Below are positions 51,388 through 63,222 of a stretch of DNA of 64,000 nt, piece after piece. The stretch's first letter is position 1. Each line of letters opens with the position of its first letter. Below the pieces are notes generated by a model. It was not told the origin of the DNA and ran no database searches. It worked only from the letters and a program-made list of their open reading frames with translations. The position numbers and the translations under genes were made by a program. The DNA is from Sodiomyces alkalinus F11 (lineage: Eukaryota > Ascomycota > Sordariomycetes > Glomerellales > Plectosphaerellaceae). The stretch is from NCBI RefSeq assembly GCF_003711515.1, contig NW_021167079.1, forward strand, positions 2,521,755 to 2,585,754. The letters are read 5' to 3'.

Positions 51388-51512
51388 GTTCAGGTACCTA
51401 AGGTACCTAGGTACACTAAGACGGGGATCTCTATTTCGGGAACAGGGTGTACCGTTTATTAGGTAAGGTAAGGTAGGTGTAAATTATGCTACCTTACTTC
51501 GTACCTTAGGTA
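51388..51512. repeat. Cluster of GGTACCTAAGGTACC / TAAGGTAAGGTAGG motifs
   Basis: Several copies of the same palindromic core occur in both orientations within about 125 bp, including caggtacctaaggtacctag and ttaggtaaggtaaggtagg. Confidence 0.7.
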
Positions 51513-53656
51513 CTCTGTTGAACCCCCCTCTTCGCTCTTTGTCTCTCCCTCTTTCTCCTGCCGTGTCCCTTGCTGAAGTTGTTTCTTCCTCTTATTGTGC
51601 CCTTTCATTGGATAATTAACTGATCCAATGAAGCTGTTGAATAGTTCAAAGCCTGCCTGCCTTATTGGATTGTCTGGCTGTTATTGTCTATCCAAGAGCC
51701 AGTAGTTGGAATTTGACCAGACCGCATACATAGCTGCCTGGTAAGGTAAGTAAAGTAAAGTAGGCAGCTTCAGTCTGAATGACAAGATAAAGAAGTACGA
51801 AGTAGTAACGGGAAGTCCAGCAAGGCCTGGTAATATCTGTGCATGAAGACATGTTCATTAGGTACCTTACAACCGGGTTGTCAATCTCGCCTCAGCCCCC
51901 AGTTCAAAGGGTGCAAAAGTATATGTTCAAGTCTTGGTTTTCAGGTGCCTTTATTTTATCATTGTGGTTGTCAAATCTGCTTCCCTCCTTGCCACTCCCT
52001 TTCACAGTACCTTTCATCGACAACATGCATTGTCTAAGATATTACCCCACACCCTCTACACTCTGCACTAGCCGTTCAGTCTTAACCCCTTCCTTCACTG
52101 TGCGCCAAGAGTATAGTGGCTTTTTTCCTTTTCTTCTTCTTTTTTCCCCCCTTGATATGTTCTCCCCATTCCCCACGCATCTCTTGTCATTAAATGTAGG
52201 TACAAACGTACACACGTTTATATACGGCAAGGTACAAAGATGCCAAGGTAACCCCCATACCTCATGTACGCCAAGATAGTAAGGTATTGATATGTCTTAT
52301 ACTTGCCCTTTGGCCCTCCCTCCCCTGACTACCATGCCCGGGTAGCCAACGCGTCGGTACCTGACACTTGTGATCGATCGTCACTCATCTCGGACTGCTC
52401 TATCCTTGACTATCCCTGAGCTTGACCCTCCACTCCCTTTTCTTCTTTTCTTCTCTTCGTCTCTTCGCCTCTTCTTCCCTCTCCTCTCCTCTGCTCCCTC
52501 CTGCCTGCCTCTCCGTTCCTCGCCAGTCTTCTTATATCGCTCTATCCTTTTTATCTATCTTTTCCCCTGCTTTCCTCACGCGCCCGACTTCTTCTTACAC
52601 CTACATCGTCCATGTCTCACTCACAAGAGTGATGATCACCTAGGCCGATCGCCTCTCCATCACCACCCATATCAACGGCTTATGCCGCTCTGTCTCGACG
52701 TAGAGGCAAACAGATTACCGACAAACTCTGCGAATCCTCGTCTTTCCTGCAGCACTCACTCCTTCAGATACCCGGGCTACCCGGCATCGTTCTGTGCGCC
52801 TGCAAACAACCTTGCCCTCGCAACGCTCTCGGCCACTGCCGTGCTCCTCGACTTTGTGGCATCGCTCGCTCTCTCAACTTCCAAGGAACGCATAGTATTC
52901 ATCATCAAAATTTTCTGCTCTTCCGTGTTGCTTGTGAAGGCGGTGCGACAGATAAGAGGAAAGAGGCCTATCTGAGCAGGGCTTGAATCAGTACCTAGTA
53001 AGATCACGCGGCCCTTCTTTTCCCGCCGATTTCCCCTCGGACTTTCCCGTGCCCTTCTCGACAAACCTGCGGCGCCCAACGGCTCGGCTTCGGGTTTTGT
53101 CTCGTTCCCTCCCAGTATCAGCACTGTTCCGGGTCACAGACGGGAGCCCAATAACCCTTCTCGTACAGCCCTTGCTGCAATTACCCGTTACTCCTGCACT
53201 TTTCTCCCTCACGAGACACGCTCATGTCCTCCCCAGTGTATTCGGCGCCACATCCTTAGTCGCATACGATTCGTCCCCGCCATCCTTCTCGCGCATCCCA
53301 GTCGTTTGCAGCAGCAGACAGCGCTCTGACTGACCACCTTTTATCTTTCTAGCAAAATAAGCAGCACTTCTGCCTCAGCTCTCCCATCTGGGCATCTCGA
53401 CTGTTGCTTCCATTCGAACGATTTTCCTGTCTGTACAACGTCAGCGCAGAGCCGCTCGTTGGAAGCAGTCACGCCCATTTTATCACACTCATCATCCCTC
53501 AACATCCCTCAACATTTCGTGGCCATTCTGTAGGCCCGGCCATTGCCCGCCAGCGGACAACTGATTTTAGGACACACCTCGGGGGAACAAAAACAAAAGG
53601 GAAAGAAAGCCCCATTGGCCAGGGGACTTCGGCGGCAGCCTCCAGCGACTTCCAAC

Positions 53657-55738
53657 ATGACAAGCAAACAGGGCGCCGGTGGCGGCATCGAGAGCAATAG
53701 GAGACAACTATCTACCTCGGCTCGTGCTAGTAATGAGAACGAGCCCACGCAGGAGACGGAGGATCAGCCCACGACCATAAAGCCCGCGCAGTCGCAGAAA
53801 GAAGAAACGCAGTTCGTTCAGGCGCCGCAAGGTCTGCCTCGGAATATTAACCCTTCTTCCAATGCGGCCACACCGCCAACACCCAGCTTGCCGATGTCAC
53901 GCGCTGCCTCGACCAGCTCGAGCGTTGGCGGCCCAACGGCGTCCACCGACGGTTACTTCAGCCACCACACTTACGCCACGAAGCCAAAACCGTCCTTGCC
54001 CCTAGATCCTCCCGTGACGAAGGCGACGATGGGTGAACTGGATATATCGAAAATCAATAGCAACCTAAAGCTTCGTCATGACATCAATTTCGACGCCGAG
54101 CTGCATTTCAGACCGAATGTGGAGGGCGACAAGGGCAAGAGGAAAGGGGCCAGGACCGAGCGTTTCTGGAACACGCTGCATGAGCAACTCAACATGTTTG
54201 TCTTGGACCGACAGGGATTCTATGAGACGTATGGCTACCGCGACGACTGGTGTCTGCCCCGTCTGCTGAAGACGGTGAAGGACATCATTCAAACCCTCGT
54301 GCCCGGGCGAGATCGGGTCCACCTGAACGAAGGCCTCAACGTGGAGCTGCTGATGCAACAGTTTAACAAGGGCACTGCCGATCTCGAGAAGCTCGCGTAC
54401 TGGTTAGCTGGGGTTCTCAAGTCCCACTGCGCCCCGATGCGAGACGAATGGGTCGATCGCATGTACCAGAAGCTGAGCAAGGGCAACCGCAACAATGACA
54501 TGGGCGAGATAGTGCGCGGCCTGCGGGGGCTGCTCGAGGTGCTCGAGGCCATGAAACTCGACGTCGCCAACCACCAGATCCGCAGCTTACGGCCCATTCT
54601 CATAGAAGACACGGTCCTCTTCGAACAACGCTTCTTCTTTAGGCAGATGCAGGAAGGCCACTTCGACATCACTCCTGCCGGGCTTTGGTACCGGGACTCG
54701 GGCAGGAGATATCGGGGCACCGTGTCGCCGGCCGCCGCGCAGTCTTTCGGCGAGATGGCCATTTTCTTCGAGGGCCTCGCACGGTTGATGCGGCCTTCGG
54801 TTGACGAGAAGGAGATACCCACCACGTTCGTGTTCGACGAGGAGCGTCTTTTGAGACTACGTTCCAACATGCTCGACGCCATCAATCTCGAGATTTGCAT
54901 GCGGCATTATGACGACCTCGAAAGGGTCAGTCGCTCCGTCAGCTCGTTACTCTCCGGTTTTCTTGCTCGCCCAGACGAAGATCACGCCGCTTCTCGATCG
55001 CGTAGCTTTTTTGGCGCCAACGCCTCTTCCTACTCAGGCTCCTCTCGGCCCTCCAGCCTGGCTTTCAGCTGCGCCGGCTCCGACACGTCCTCCCCACGCT
55101 CCTCTTTTGTGCACCAGACGCAGGCGTCGGCCGGACCGGATGCGGCCGAGGCGAAGGCCAAGTCACGAAATCTATATAATTCTCTCATCGCCCTCCTTGA
55201 GACGTCCCCGGTCGAGTCAGGACACAAATCTCGTTGGGCCGCTCTAGCGCCCTCACTCGCGCTCCAAATTTTCCGATACACCAATGCACCGTCCGATATG
55301 CTTCCTGCTTTTGAAGCGAAACTCCAATCCCACGTCACCGATGTTCAGAGCTCCCTGTTCCGTGAAGTTGAGGACCAGTTCAACGCCCGTCTGCTCGCTA
55401 AGCTGCAGCGCCGCGTGCGCGAATTCAAAGGTCTTCCGGGGTTTACCCTCTTCTCTATCACTACCGCGAGCCGGAGCAACGCCACTGGGCGAGTCTGGGA
55501 CGGCGACCGCGATCAACAGCAGCTACGCATTTCCTCGCTCCATTCATCGCTTCATCCCGGGTCGCTTCTCGACGGCTCCGGGAGGGAAGCCCGTGGAGAT
55601 GGTGCCGTCGAGGATATGGCAACTCGATTAGCACACCTGGGAGTGTTGCACTGGAGGGTCTGGGCGCAGCTGGCGTACGCGGGTGATGTGGACGGCGACC
55701 TGGGGAGCGACGTACAACCCGGCACAAACCAGATTTGA
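53657..55738 (+). CDS. TCP11/Sok1-family protein
   Basis: An uninterrupted 693-aa frame. A disordered Ser/Thr/Gln-rich N terminus (about 1-125) is followed by the T-complex-11 domain: GELDISKINSNLKLRHDINF, RTERFWNTLHEQLNMFV, DWCLPRLLKTVKDIIQTLVP, VELLMQQFNKGTADLEKLAY, CAPMRDEWVDRM, RGLRGLLEVLEAMKLDVANH and DTVLFEQRFFFRQM. A variable Ser/Arg-rich segment lies near 435-500, and C-terminal helices end GDLGSDVQPGTNQI. Yeast Sok1 suppresses loss of cAMP-dependent kinase; in filamentous fungi a role in cAMP/PKA signalling is assumed. The start at 53657 (MTSKQG) was preferred to an in-frame Met at 53543, whose extra residues look non-coding. Confidence 0.85.
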   Translation: MTSKQGAGGGIESNRRQLSTSARASNENEPTQETEDQPTTIKPAQSQKEETQFVQAPQGLPRNINPSSNAATPPTPSLPMSRAASTSSSVGGPTASTDGYFSHHTYATKPKPSLPLDPPVTKATMGELDISKINSNLKLRHDINFDAELHFRPNVEGDKGKRKGARTERFWNTLHEQLNMFVLDRQGFYETYGYRDDWCLPRLLKTVKDIIQTLVPGRDRVHLNEGLNVELLMQQFNKGTADLEKLAYWLAGVLKSHCAPMRDEWVDRMYQKLSKGNRNNDMGEIVRGLRGLLEVLEAMKLDVANHQIRSLRPILIEDTVLFEQRFFFRQMQEGHFDITPAGLWYRDSGRRYRGTVSPAAAQSFGEMAIFFEGLARLMRPSVDEKEIPTTFVFDEERLLRLRSNMLDAINLEICMRHYDDLERVSRSVSSLLSGFLARPDEDHAASRSRSFFGANASSYSGSSRPSSLAFSCAGSDTSSPRSSFVHQTQASAGPDAAEAKAKSRNLYNSLIALLETSPVESGHKSRWAALAPSLALQIFRYTNAPSDMLPAFEAKLQSHVTDVQSSLFREVEDQFNARLLAKLQRRVREFKGLPGFTLFSITTASRSNATGRVWDGDRDQQQLRISSLHSSLHPGSLLDGSGREARGDGAVEDMATRLAHLGVLHWRVWAQLAYAGDVDGDLGSDVQPGTNQI

Positions 55739-56903
55739 GCACGAGCCGGAACATTCCGGTCCTATTGCAGCACGGCTGCATGCAGCCGAAGGAATACTGT
55801 TTCCAACATGCTCCCCTCGCACCACATTGCGTGTAAGCCTGCTGGCCACAGGTCGGCAAGTGACGATTTGTGCGAACGATCACTTGTCACTTACATGCCG
55901 TAACCACCGGCGTCTTGCATCATGATACTCTTCCCCCGACATGAACCAATTATTCGACGCGCCCATATCATGCACTTGTACGAAGTTTTTAATCATAATT
56001 GCTCGCTCTATGGGACTTGAGCCACGGCATCTCGTATGCAACCATGCTCGACCTTGTATTGAGAGCAATGACCTAATACTTTTTTTTCCCCCTTCTTTCC
56101 ATTCGATTTCATCTCTAGGCCACGGTTTTGGGTCAAATGCTTGGGGGAGGCGAATGGACCAGGAAACGGTTGGACTTAAGGTTACAAACTTGTTGTCCCT
56201 ATTGGCGTTTTGGAAGGCACATAAGGAGAGTGCGACACCAGGGCTTCTCTTGCGGTGTCCATATTCATTGGTATTTTTTGTTTTATGTTCTGTGATGCAT
56301 CTGATACCGGCCTGCACTGTTAAGGTAGAAGGGAGGGGGAGGGAGTGGTGGCGATAGCGGCGGTAGAGGTAGACCAGAGCCTTCGCGACGACAATGAGAT
56401 ATTCAAATGCTTCGCAATTTATTGGTGTGAGGTTTGTTGTTGTGAAACTACACCGAGGTTTCGCCCTGCTGTACTCCCCTGCTTTGCGCATGGCGAGGCA
56501 TTTGGAGGGCTAGGAAGCTGACTCTTGAGTTCTTGATATACGAGGGCAGATCAAGGCAGAAGGTGTATCTGGATTTGCTACGGAGTATTGGTCCGTTCTT
56601 CTGGGGCCCGGTGTCAATACAGATTGTTGTTAGTCGAGGGCGATCAGAATAGTATCACCAGTGGTCAGGAGAACTGAGCCTTTTCTACGGCATCGATGAT
56701 TCTCCTGCCGACGTTTCTGTTCCGTTTTGTCTTGTTAAAAGACGAGTATGCCTCTAATAAATGAAGGAACGAATGAACTAAACGTGCCGGTAGATAAGCA
56801 GCACGTAAGTCGAGACTGAGAGAACCAAAAAAAAAGGGGGTAGAAAAAGCAAAAAGAATGGGAGTTATTCGTATAACGTTTTCTAAGAGTTGTGAAAAAA
56901 GAA
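55739..56903. other. Intergenic between TCP11 gene and tRNA-Cys
   Basis: 3' flank of the TCP11 gene and DNA with no recognisable gene. Frames at 55880-56491 (-) and 55941-56357 (+) are antisense to each other and match nothing. A-rich runs occur near 56,826-56,860. Confidence 0.5.
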
Positions 56904-56990
56904 AGTTCCGGAGGCGATTCGAACGCCTGACCTATCGCTAACTCTTCCGAGGAACTGCAGGCGATTGCTCTACCCCTGAGCTACCGGAAC
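56904..56990 (-). tRNA. tRNA-Cys (GCA) with a 15-nt intron
   Basis: On the minus strand the acceptor stem GTTCCGG pairs with CCGGAAC. The D arm is GCTC-AGGGGTA-GAGC, the anticodon stem is ATCGC/GCGAT around the loop CTGCAG...A, the variable loop is AGGTC, and the T arm is AGGCG-TTCGAAT-CGCCT. The discriminator base is U, as required for Cys. The intron TTCCTCGGAAGAGTT follows position 37, the standard site. The mature length is 72 nt without CCA. Confidence 0.95.
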
Positions 56991-57317
56991 CGATGGTTAC
57001 TAACGATATTTCTCCGAGCCTTTAAGTAATCGGACCCCTCTCGCGCTCAACGTTATCAGGCGAAGGCTTGCAAGGAACTTCTTGGACTGACGCACTGTCT
57101 TTGCTTAGCTAATCATTGGGTCATCCACGCAATTCGCTCCAGGCCCAGCCCAAAAGCTCCTGGAGATACAAACCACCAACAGACGTTATTACACAGGCAC
57201 GCCAGAAATCGGCGACTTCCTGTTCGGAGCCAGAACTTCTCAGCACACCTTGTTATCATCCTCGCACAACAAGACATTGCCATAGCCGTTTCTGTCGCAC
57301 GCAGAGAGTAGCACATC
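56991..57317. promoter_or_regulatory. Upstream region of TAF13 and of tRNA-Cys
   Basis: About 0.3 kb between the tRNA 5' end and the TAF13 start codon. It holds the TAF13 promoter. No additional gene was seen. Confidence 0.5.
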
Positions 57318-57440
57318 ATGGAGCCTCGCGCTCGCGCCGGCAAAAATGTCGGGAAAATGAACTTCTCGCATCAGGAGCGTAAGAGGCCTTCCTTCCCTTG
57401 TTCGACTCTTGCTTTTTCCCAAGGAGAGACACACACGCGC

Positions 57441-57489
<49 letters not shown>

Positions 57490-57982
57490 CACTCCGCTGA
57501 CAGTCCTGCTCGCGTCCGTCGCAGTTGCCCAACTCCTCTACGCACACGGGGATGTGCGCCACCCGCTGCCCGAGACGGTACGGGTCCTCGACGAGATCGT
57601 CACCGAGTTCATCCAGGGCGCCGCGTTCGAAGCGGCACGCATGGCGACGTACGCGGGCCGACAAAAGATCAAGTGGGAGGACTTTGAGTTTGCCTTCCGC
57701 AAGAACCCGGCCTACCTGGGCAAAGTGCAGGAGGTGTTCCAGAAGAAAGGCGAGATCGAGAACGCGAAGAAGATCTTCACCAAGGACGACGAGGCGGTGC
57801 TGATGAAGGACGCGTCGGCGGGCGAAGGGGGACGCCGGGATAACGCGTCGGAGAAGAACGGCACGAGCGGGGAGGGGGCCGCTGACGGGTCGCGGGGCCC
57901 TCGAGATGAGGAGGAGCTGGGGGAGGCTGATGACATTGATGATGCTCTTTCGGAGCCTGTTTCGCGGCGGGGGAAGCCCTGA
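57318..57982 (+). CDS. TFIID subunit TAF13 (histone-fold)
   Basis: The CDS is join(57318..57378,57525..57982), 172 aa. Exon 1 encodes MEPRARAGKNVGKMNFSHQE and exon 2 continues with LAQLLYAHGDVRHPLPETVR, VLDEIVTEFIQGAAFEAARM and AGRQKIKWEDFEFAFRKNPA, the histone fold of TAF13, which pairs with TAF11. The linker-rich acidic C-terminal tail (DEEELGEADDIDD) is longer than in yeast. The intron (GAGC|GTAAGA to GTCGCAG|TT) is required in phase to give HQELAQLLYAHGD, and contains a (GA)n microsatellite. TAF13 acts in RNA polymerase II preinitiation complex assembly. Confidence 0.93.
57443..57487 (+). repeat. (AG)n microsatellite in the TAF13 intron
   Basis: About 22 uninterrupted AG units lie within the only intron of TAF13, between the donor and the branch/acceptor region. 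Confidence 0.95.
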
Positions 57983-59327
57983 CTTTCACGATGCTACGGT
58001 TTCTTATCTCTCCCTTTTTGCGGGGGCGGTTTTTTTTTTTCTCCCCCGTTTTTTTCGCCCCTCCTCTTACGGCATAGCGACGGCGTTGGCGTTGGGGAAC
58101 ACACCTGAACATTTAATTTCGCAACTACCACCACTGAATATGATTTGGCAAAGGGAACTAACTGCTAGGGTACTTATCGGGATGCGGTCCGGTGCCTGAG
58201 ATTGAGAGACTGGGCTCATACTATGTATGTATGATATGAATTAAACCCACACCGATACAATGAGGACTCGTGATCTCAAGTATACTCTGTCATGTGGTAC
58301 GTTCCGCTGGGAAGGGCAGAAGAAGAAAAAAGAATAGAAAAAGAGGATGCGCAACAGTCTCAAAAATTGACTACGGTAGACTGGCTCGTGTTCTCACCCC
58401 TGGGAGACCGCGATGCAGGTACCAATCTGGTCGAATAATCCAGTCCTGAGAGGGTACATAAGCCAAGTTTGGCTTGGAGATGTAAGCGCGGAGAGTCCTC
58501 GTGAAATCCAGGAGAGGTTACAATAATCAACGATTCGGATTCGCGTTTTACCTATCAGCGGCGCCATGCACATGTCTTCTGTCTCATGTCCATGTAATTA
58601 ATTACCTACCGTTCGAAAAACCCGGTCGCAAATTGACAAGGTAGTATTGTGGCGGGCAGAGTGCTTACCTCGGGAGGCAGGTGGTCGCGGGGAATAACGC
58701 GGGACACATGAGATCCGCTTTACAGTCCGGCTTTTTCTTTCAGGCTTTGCCGCTTTTCCCCACCTCGGTCTGTTTTCCCCCGGAGTCGAACCCCGATATC
58801 GGATCGTTCGGGCCAATAACCGACTGTAAACAGATGCGGCCCCGAACTCAGTCCGCACATATTACCCAAGTAGACGCAATCACGATTCCAGATGACGGAA
58901 GGGTCACTAAAAGAAGGCTGATGAAGCTTTTATATTCACCTCGAAGATTTCTTAATGGTTTCTTTTCCCCTCACCGCACACCAAGACCACCTATGAGCGC
59001 TTCCCAATTAAGCGATCTCCTCGGAGGAAGCCTTGCCGTCACTTTAGATAATGCTCCGTAATCCACATATTACTTAGTGGATTGCCTACCGGATACCCTT
59101 TGCTTTGACCTTGGGCGGATTTTGATCTCCGCTCTCATCCTTCGCTTTTTACCTAGATCATCCAAGGCCGAACTATTCTGGGCCTCTTTTCTCTCTCTCT
59201 CTCTCTCTCCCTCCCCTCCCCAAAATTGCACAGAAAGTGTAGTCCTGATACCTTGACTTCCGTTCTCCCAGCGCATTCTAGGTACAGCTGCCTAGCATGA
59301 ATCCACCTTGTCGAAATCGCCTTCAAC
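57983..59327. other. Intergenic between TAF13 and the EamA transporter
   Basis: TAF13 3' flank with T- and C-homopolymers near 58,020-58,060. A minus-strand sequence near 58,780-58,800 reads GGGGTTCGACTCCG, which resembles a tRNA T arm/B box, but no whole tRNA was found. A (CT)n tract at about 59,189-59,220 lies in the promoter/leader of the transporter. The plus-strand frame at 58681-59061 is unsupported. Confidence 0.5.
59189..59220 (+). promoter_or_regulatory. (CT)n pyrimidine tract upstream of the EamA transporter gene
   Basis: A pure CT repeat followed by CCCTCCCCTCCCC, about 110 bp before the start codon. Pyrimidine tracts in this position are typical of fungal core promoters and transcription start regions. 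Confidence 0.5.
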
Positions 59328-60800
59328 ATGCCTAAACGAACAACTGGCGAGGCCAGTCGCTCCATCAATCCCACCCACTCGGACAACGATGTAGATGTTC
59401 TTGTATCCCCGGACAATTTTAACCAAGGCTTTTCTGACGACGACAGTTTCCCCAGTGCATCCGAGGGTCTCGCAGAGGGATTCTCGGGCCAGGCGGACCT
59501 TGATTCTATTCGCCGGTTGTCCGTCCACTCCCTCCACCATGGGAGGACATCTCCGGTTCGAGGTAGCGAGGGCCATCCAGCGTACGCCCTGCAACCGACA
59601 TTGTCCTCGAGGGTCGTCAAAGTTCTCCGAAACATCTGGGATCAAAACCGCGGTGTGGTGTTGGTAGCGGTATCCCAGCTATTCGGCGCGCTGATGAACT
59701 TGGCAGCGCGGGTGCTCCAGGTCGAAGCAGGGATGCACCCGTTCCAGGTCCTGTTCGCCCGGCAGTCGCTGACCATGCTCGGCGCCGTCATCTACATGTG
59801 GTGGACCAAGACACCGGACTTTCCATTCGGTGCCAAGGAGGTCCGATGGCTCCTGCTCGTGAGAGGCGTCTCCGGCTTCTTCGGCATCTACTGCTTGTGG
59901 TCTTCGATGCGGTATCTCCCGCTGGCCGAAGCCACCGTCATCACTTTCCTCGCCCCCAGCATCGCCGGCATCGCCTGTTACGTCGCCTTCCGCGAACCTT
60001 TCACCCGGGTGGAACAGGTCGGGACGCTCGTAGCCTTTGTCGGCGTCGTGTTTATTGCCCGCCCCGCCTCCCTCTTCTCGGGCTTGGTGCCCGAGCACGA
60101 GGGTCCCGACGACGGCGGCGGCGGGCCGGACACGGGACAGGATATCACGCCCGGGCAACGCCTGCAGGCCGTCGGGGTCAACCTCCTGGGCGTCCTCGGC
60201 GCGGCGGGGGCCTACGCCACGATACGCTGGATCGGCAAGCGCGCGCACGCCCTGGTTTCGGTCAACTACTTCGCCACCATCTGCACGGTGATGTGCCTGG
60301 CCGTGCTGACGATGGCGCCGGTGCTCGGCATCGGGCAGCCCGAGCTGCGGTTCGCGCTGCCGCAGGGCGCGCGGCAGTGGTCCCTGCTGGTGTTCCTCGG
60401 CCTCATGGGGTTCATCATGCAGTTCCTCATGACGGCGGGGCTAAGGGTGGACCGGTCCAACCGGGCGAACGCCATGATGTTCACGCACATGATCTTCGCG
60501 GCGGCGTTCGACCGGTGGGTGTTCGGCGCGACCATGGGGTGGACAAGCCTCGTCGGGTCGGGGCTCATCATCGGTGGGGCGCTGTACATGGTGCTCTGCA
60601 AGGATAAGGCGCTGCAGCAGAACGAGGGGGCGGACATCGAGGCGGCTGCGGCGGCTCGGGCTGACGTGCGTGGTGCGGGTGACGTGCGCGATTCGGAGGC
60701 CGTGCCTATGTTGATGGACGTGGATCGGAACGACAGCACTGACGATGAGGATGAAGAGAGTGCGTTGAACATGAGCAAGAGGTCCCCGCAGAGGGGCTAG
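59328..60800 (+). CDS. EamA-type drug/metabolite transporter (SLC35G-like)
   Basis: An intronless 490-aa frame. A cytosolic Ser/Asp-rich N terminus (1-100) is followed by about ten hydrophobic segments in two EamA halves: half one at about 107-247 (GVVLVAVSQLFGALMNLAAR, HPFQVLFARQSLTMLGAVIY, PLAEATVITFLAPSIAGIAC) and half two at about 283-425 (NLLGVLGAAGAYATIRWIGK, FLGLMGFIMQFLMTAGLRVD, GLIIGGALYMVLC). The halves are separated by an acidic Gly-rich loop (HEGPDDGGGGPDTG). The C-terminal tail is acidic. The family moves nucleotide sugars, acyl compounds or small metabolites; the substrate is not predictable here. Members are plasma or endomembrane proteins. Confidence 0.88.
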   Translation: MPKRTTGEASRSINPTHSDNDVDVLVSPDNFNQGFSDDDSFPSASEGLAEGFSGQADLDSIRRLSVHSLHHGRTSPVRGSEGHPAYALQPTLSSRVVKVLRNIWDQNRGVVLVAVSQLFGALMNLAARVLQVEAGMHPFQVLFARQSLTMLGAVIYMWWTKTPDFPFGAKEVRWLLLVRGVSGFFGIYCLWSSMRYLPLAEATVITFLAPSIAGIACYVAFREPFTRVEQVGTLVAFVGVVFIARPASLFSGLVPEHEGPDDGGGGPDTGQDITPGQRLQAVGVNLLGVLGAAGAYATIRWIGKRAHALVSVNYFATICTVMCLAVLTMAPVLGIGQPELRFALPQGARQWSLLVFLGLMGFIMQFLMTAGLRVDRSNRANAMMFTHMIFAAAFDRWVFGATMGWTSLVGSGLIIGGALYMVLCKDKALQQNEGADIEAAAAARADVRGAGDVRDSEAVPMLMDVDRNDSTDDEDEESALNMSKRSPQRG

Positions 60801-61524
60801 CCTGTTGGCCAAGTGGCCTGGTGCAGTAAAAGTCAGAGGAAAAGGCTATAGGCGCAGGAGAGGCTACGGTGTAGAAACTTTAGAAGCATGATGATGACCG
60901 CCTTAACCAGCTCATCTAGCAAATTAGGTGCGAAGGGGTAACAGCACTTGGATCACACCTAAGTCCTTGTTAACTTTGGTCAGAAACGGCTAGCCGGATT
61001 TCGAGGGCCATGTCTCGCAAGGAGTTGCCCATTGTCATCAGATTTGCGTGAACGCAATCCGAACAGATTTCTCTGCGAGAATATCACGAGTCCAAGACAC
61101 ACGTAACGAAGCACAACTCAACTCCCATGACAATGACGCCAGGGAGTCACCTAGTCACGTGGAACACTAGTCTGGTGGGTCGAAAACAAGGGTAAAACGT
61201 ACATCCTCCGCGTAAGGTACGGTACCTAAGGTACCTTAGGTAGGTAAGGTAAGGTACTGTCCAGAAGTACGTACATTAACTCTACCTGAATCATCGTCAA
61301 TCGCAAAGTACCTTACCTTGGCCAAAATCTTCCAAGATCCATTCATCAACCAACAGCTCCCTGCCCAATCCACCTCGCGCAAATCCCGACATCCCATCCG
61401 TCGATACGTATCCACTGAACCCTCTACCGAAGACCTACTCTACGAGCTATCACGAATTCGCCCATTGATTGTCACTGTCTCGAACAATCAGTCGAACGAT
61501 CAGTCGCGTCTTCCGTCCGCCAAG
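60801..61524. promoter_or_regulatory. Promoter/leader of RVB1 with palindromic GGTACC-TAAGG motifs
   Basis: Between the transporter stop and the RVB1 start. At 61,213-61,257 the sequence gtaaggtacggtacctaagg, continuing ttaggtaggtaaggtaagg-like, repeats the palindromic core seen in other gene-poor intervals of the window. A plus-strand frame 61318-61764 overlaps RVB1 exon 1 and is a shadow. Confidence 0.5.

Positions 61525-63222
<1,698 letters not shown>

Larger units (their letters stand above)
46220..53656. other. Gene-poor interval of 7.4 kb
   Basis: No coding region that I can support. Many frames up to about 216 codons are present on both strands, but they overlap each other, lack splice continuity and resemble no family. 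Contents noted: T-rich 3' UTR near 46,300-46,345; repeated palindromic motifs TACCTTAGGTA/GGTACCTAAGG at 49,760-49,785, 51,388-51,414 and 51,457-51,512; GTAAGGTAAGT runs near 51,738-51,765; and long pyrimidine-rich tracts (51,530-51,600; 52,425-52,620) that probably belong to the promoter and leader of the TCP11 gene. Non-coding RNA genes cannot be excluded. Confidence 0.45.

Noticed and set aside
52370..52975. 201-residue frame upstream of the TCP11 gene
   Set aside because: Composition reflects a pyrimidine-rich leader (Leu/Ser/Phe/Pro runs); no domain, no conserved motif.
57443..57487. CRISPR array or other regular repeat system
   Set aside because: All regular repeats found are microsatellites, coding tandem repeats or LTRs; there is no repeat-spacer structure, and the genome is fungal.
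57398..57982. 194-residue frame through the AG repeat as the TAF13 start
   Set aside because: It gives a RERERE stretch instead of the conserved N-terminal segment supplied by exon 1 (FSHQE joined to LAQLLYAHGD).
61213..61257. Telomere-like repeat (CCTAA-type)
   Set aside because: The units are TAAGGTA palindromes, not TTAGGG arrays, and lie between ordinary genes.
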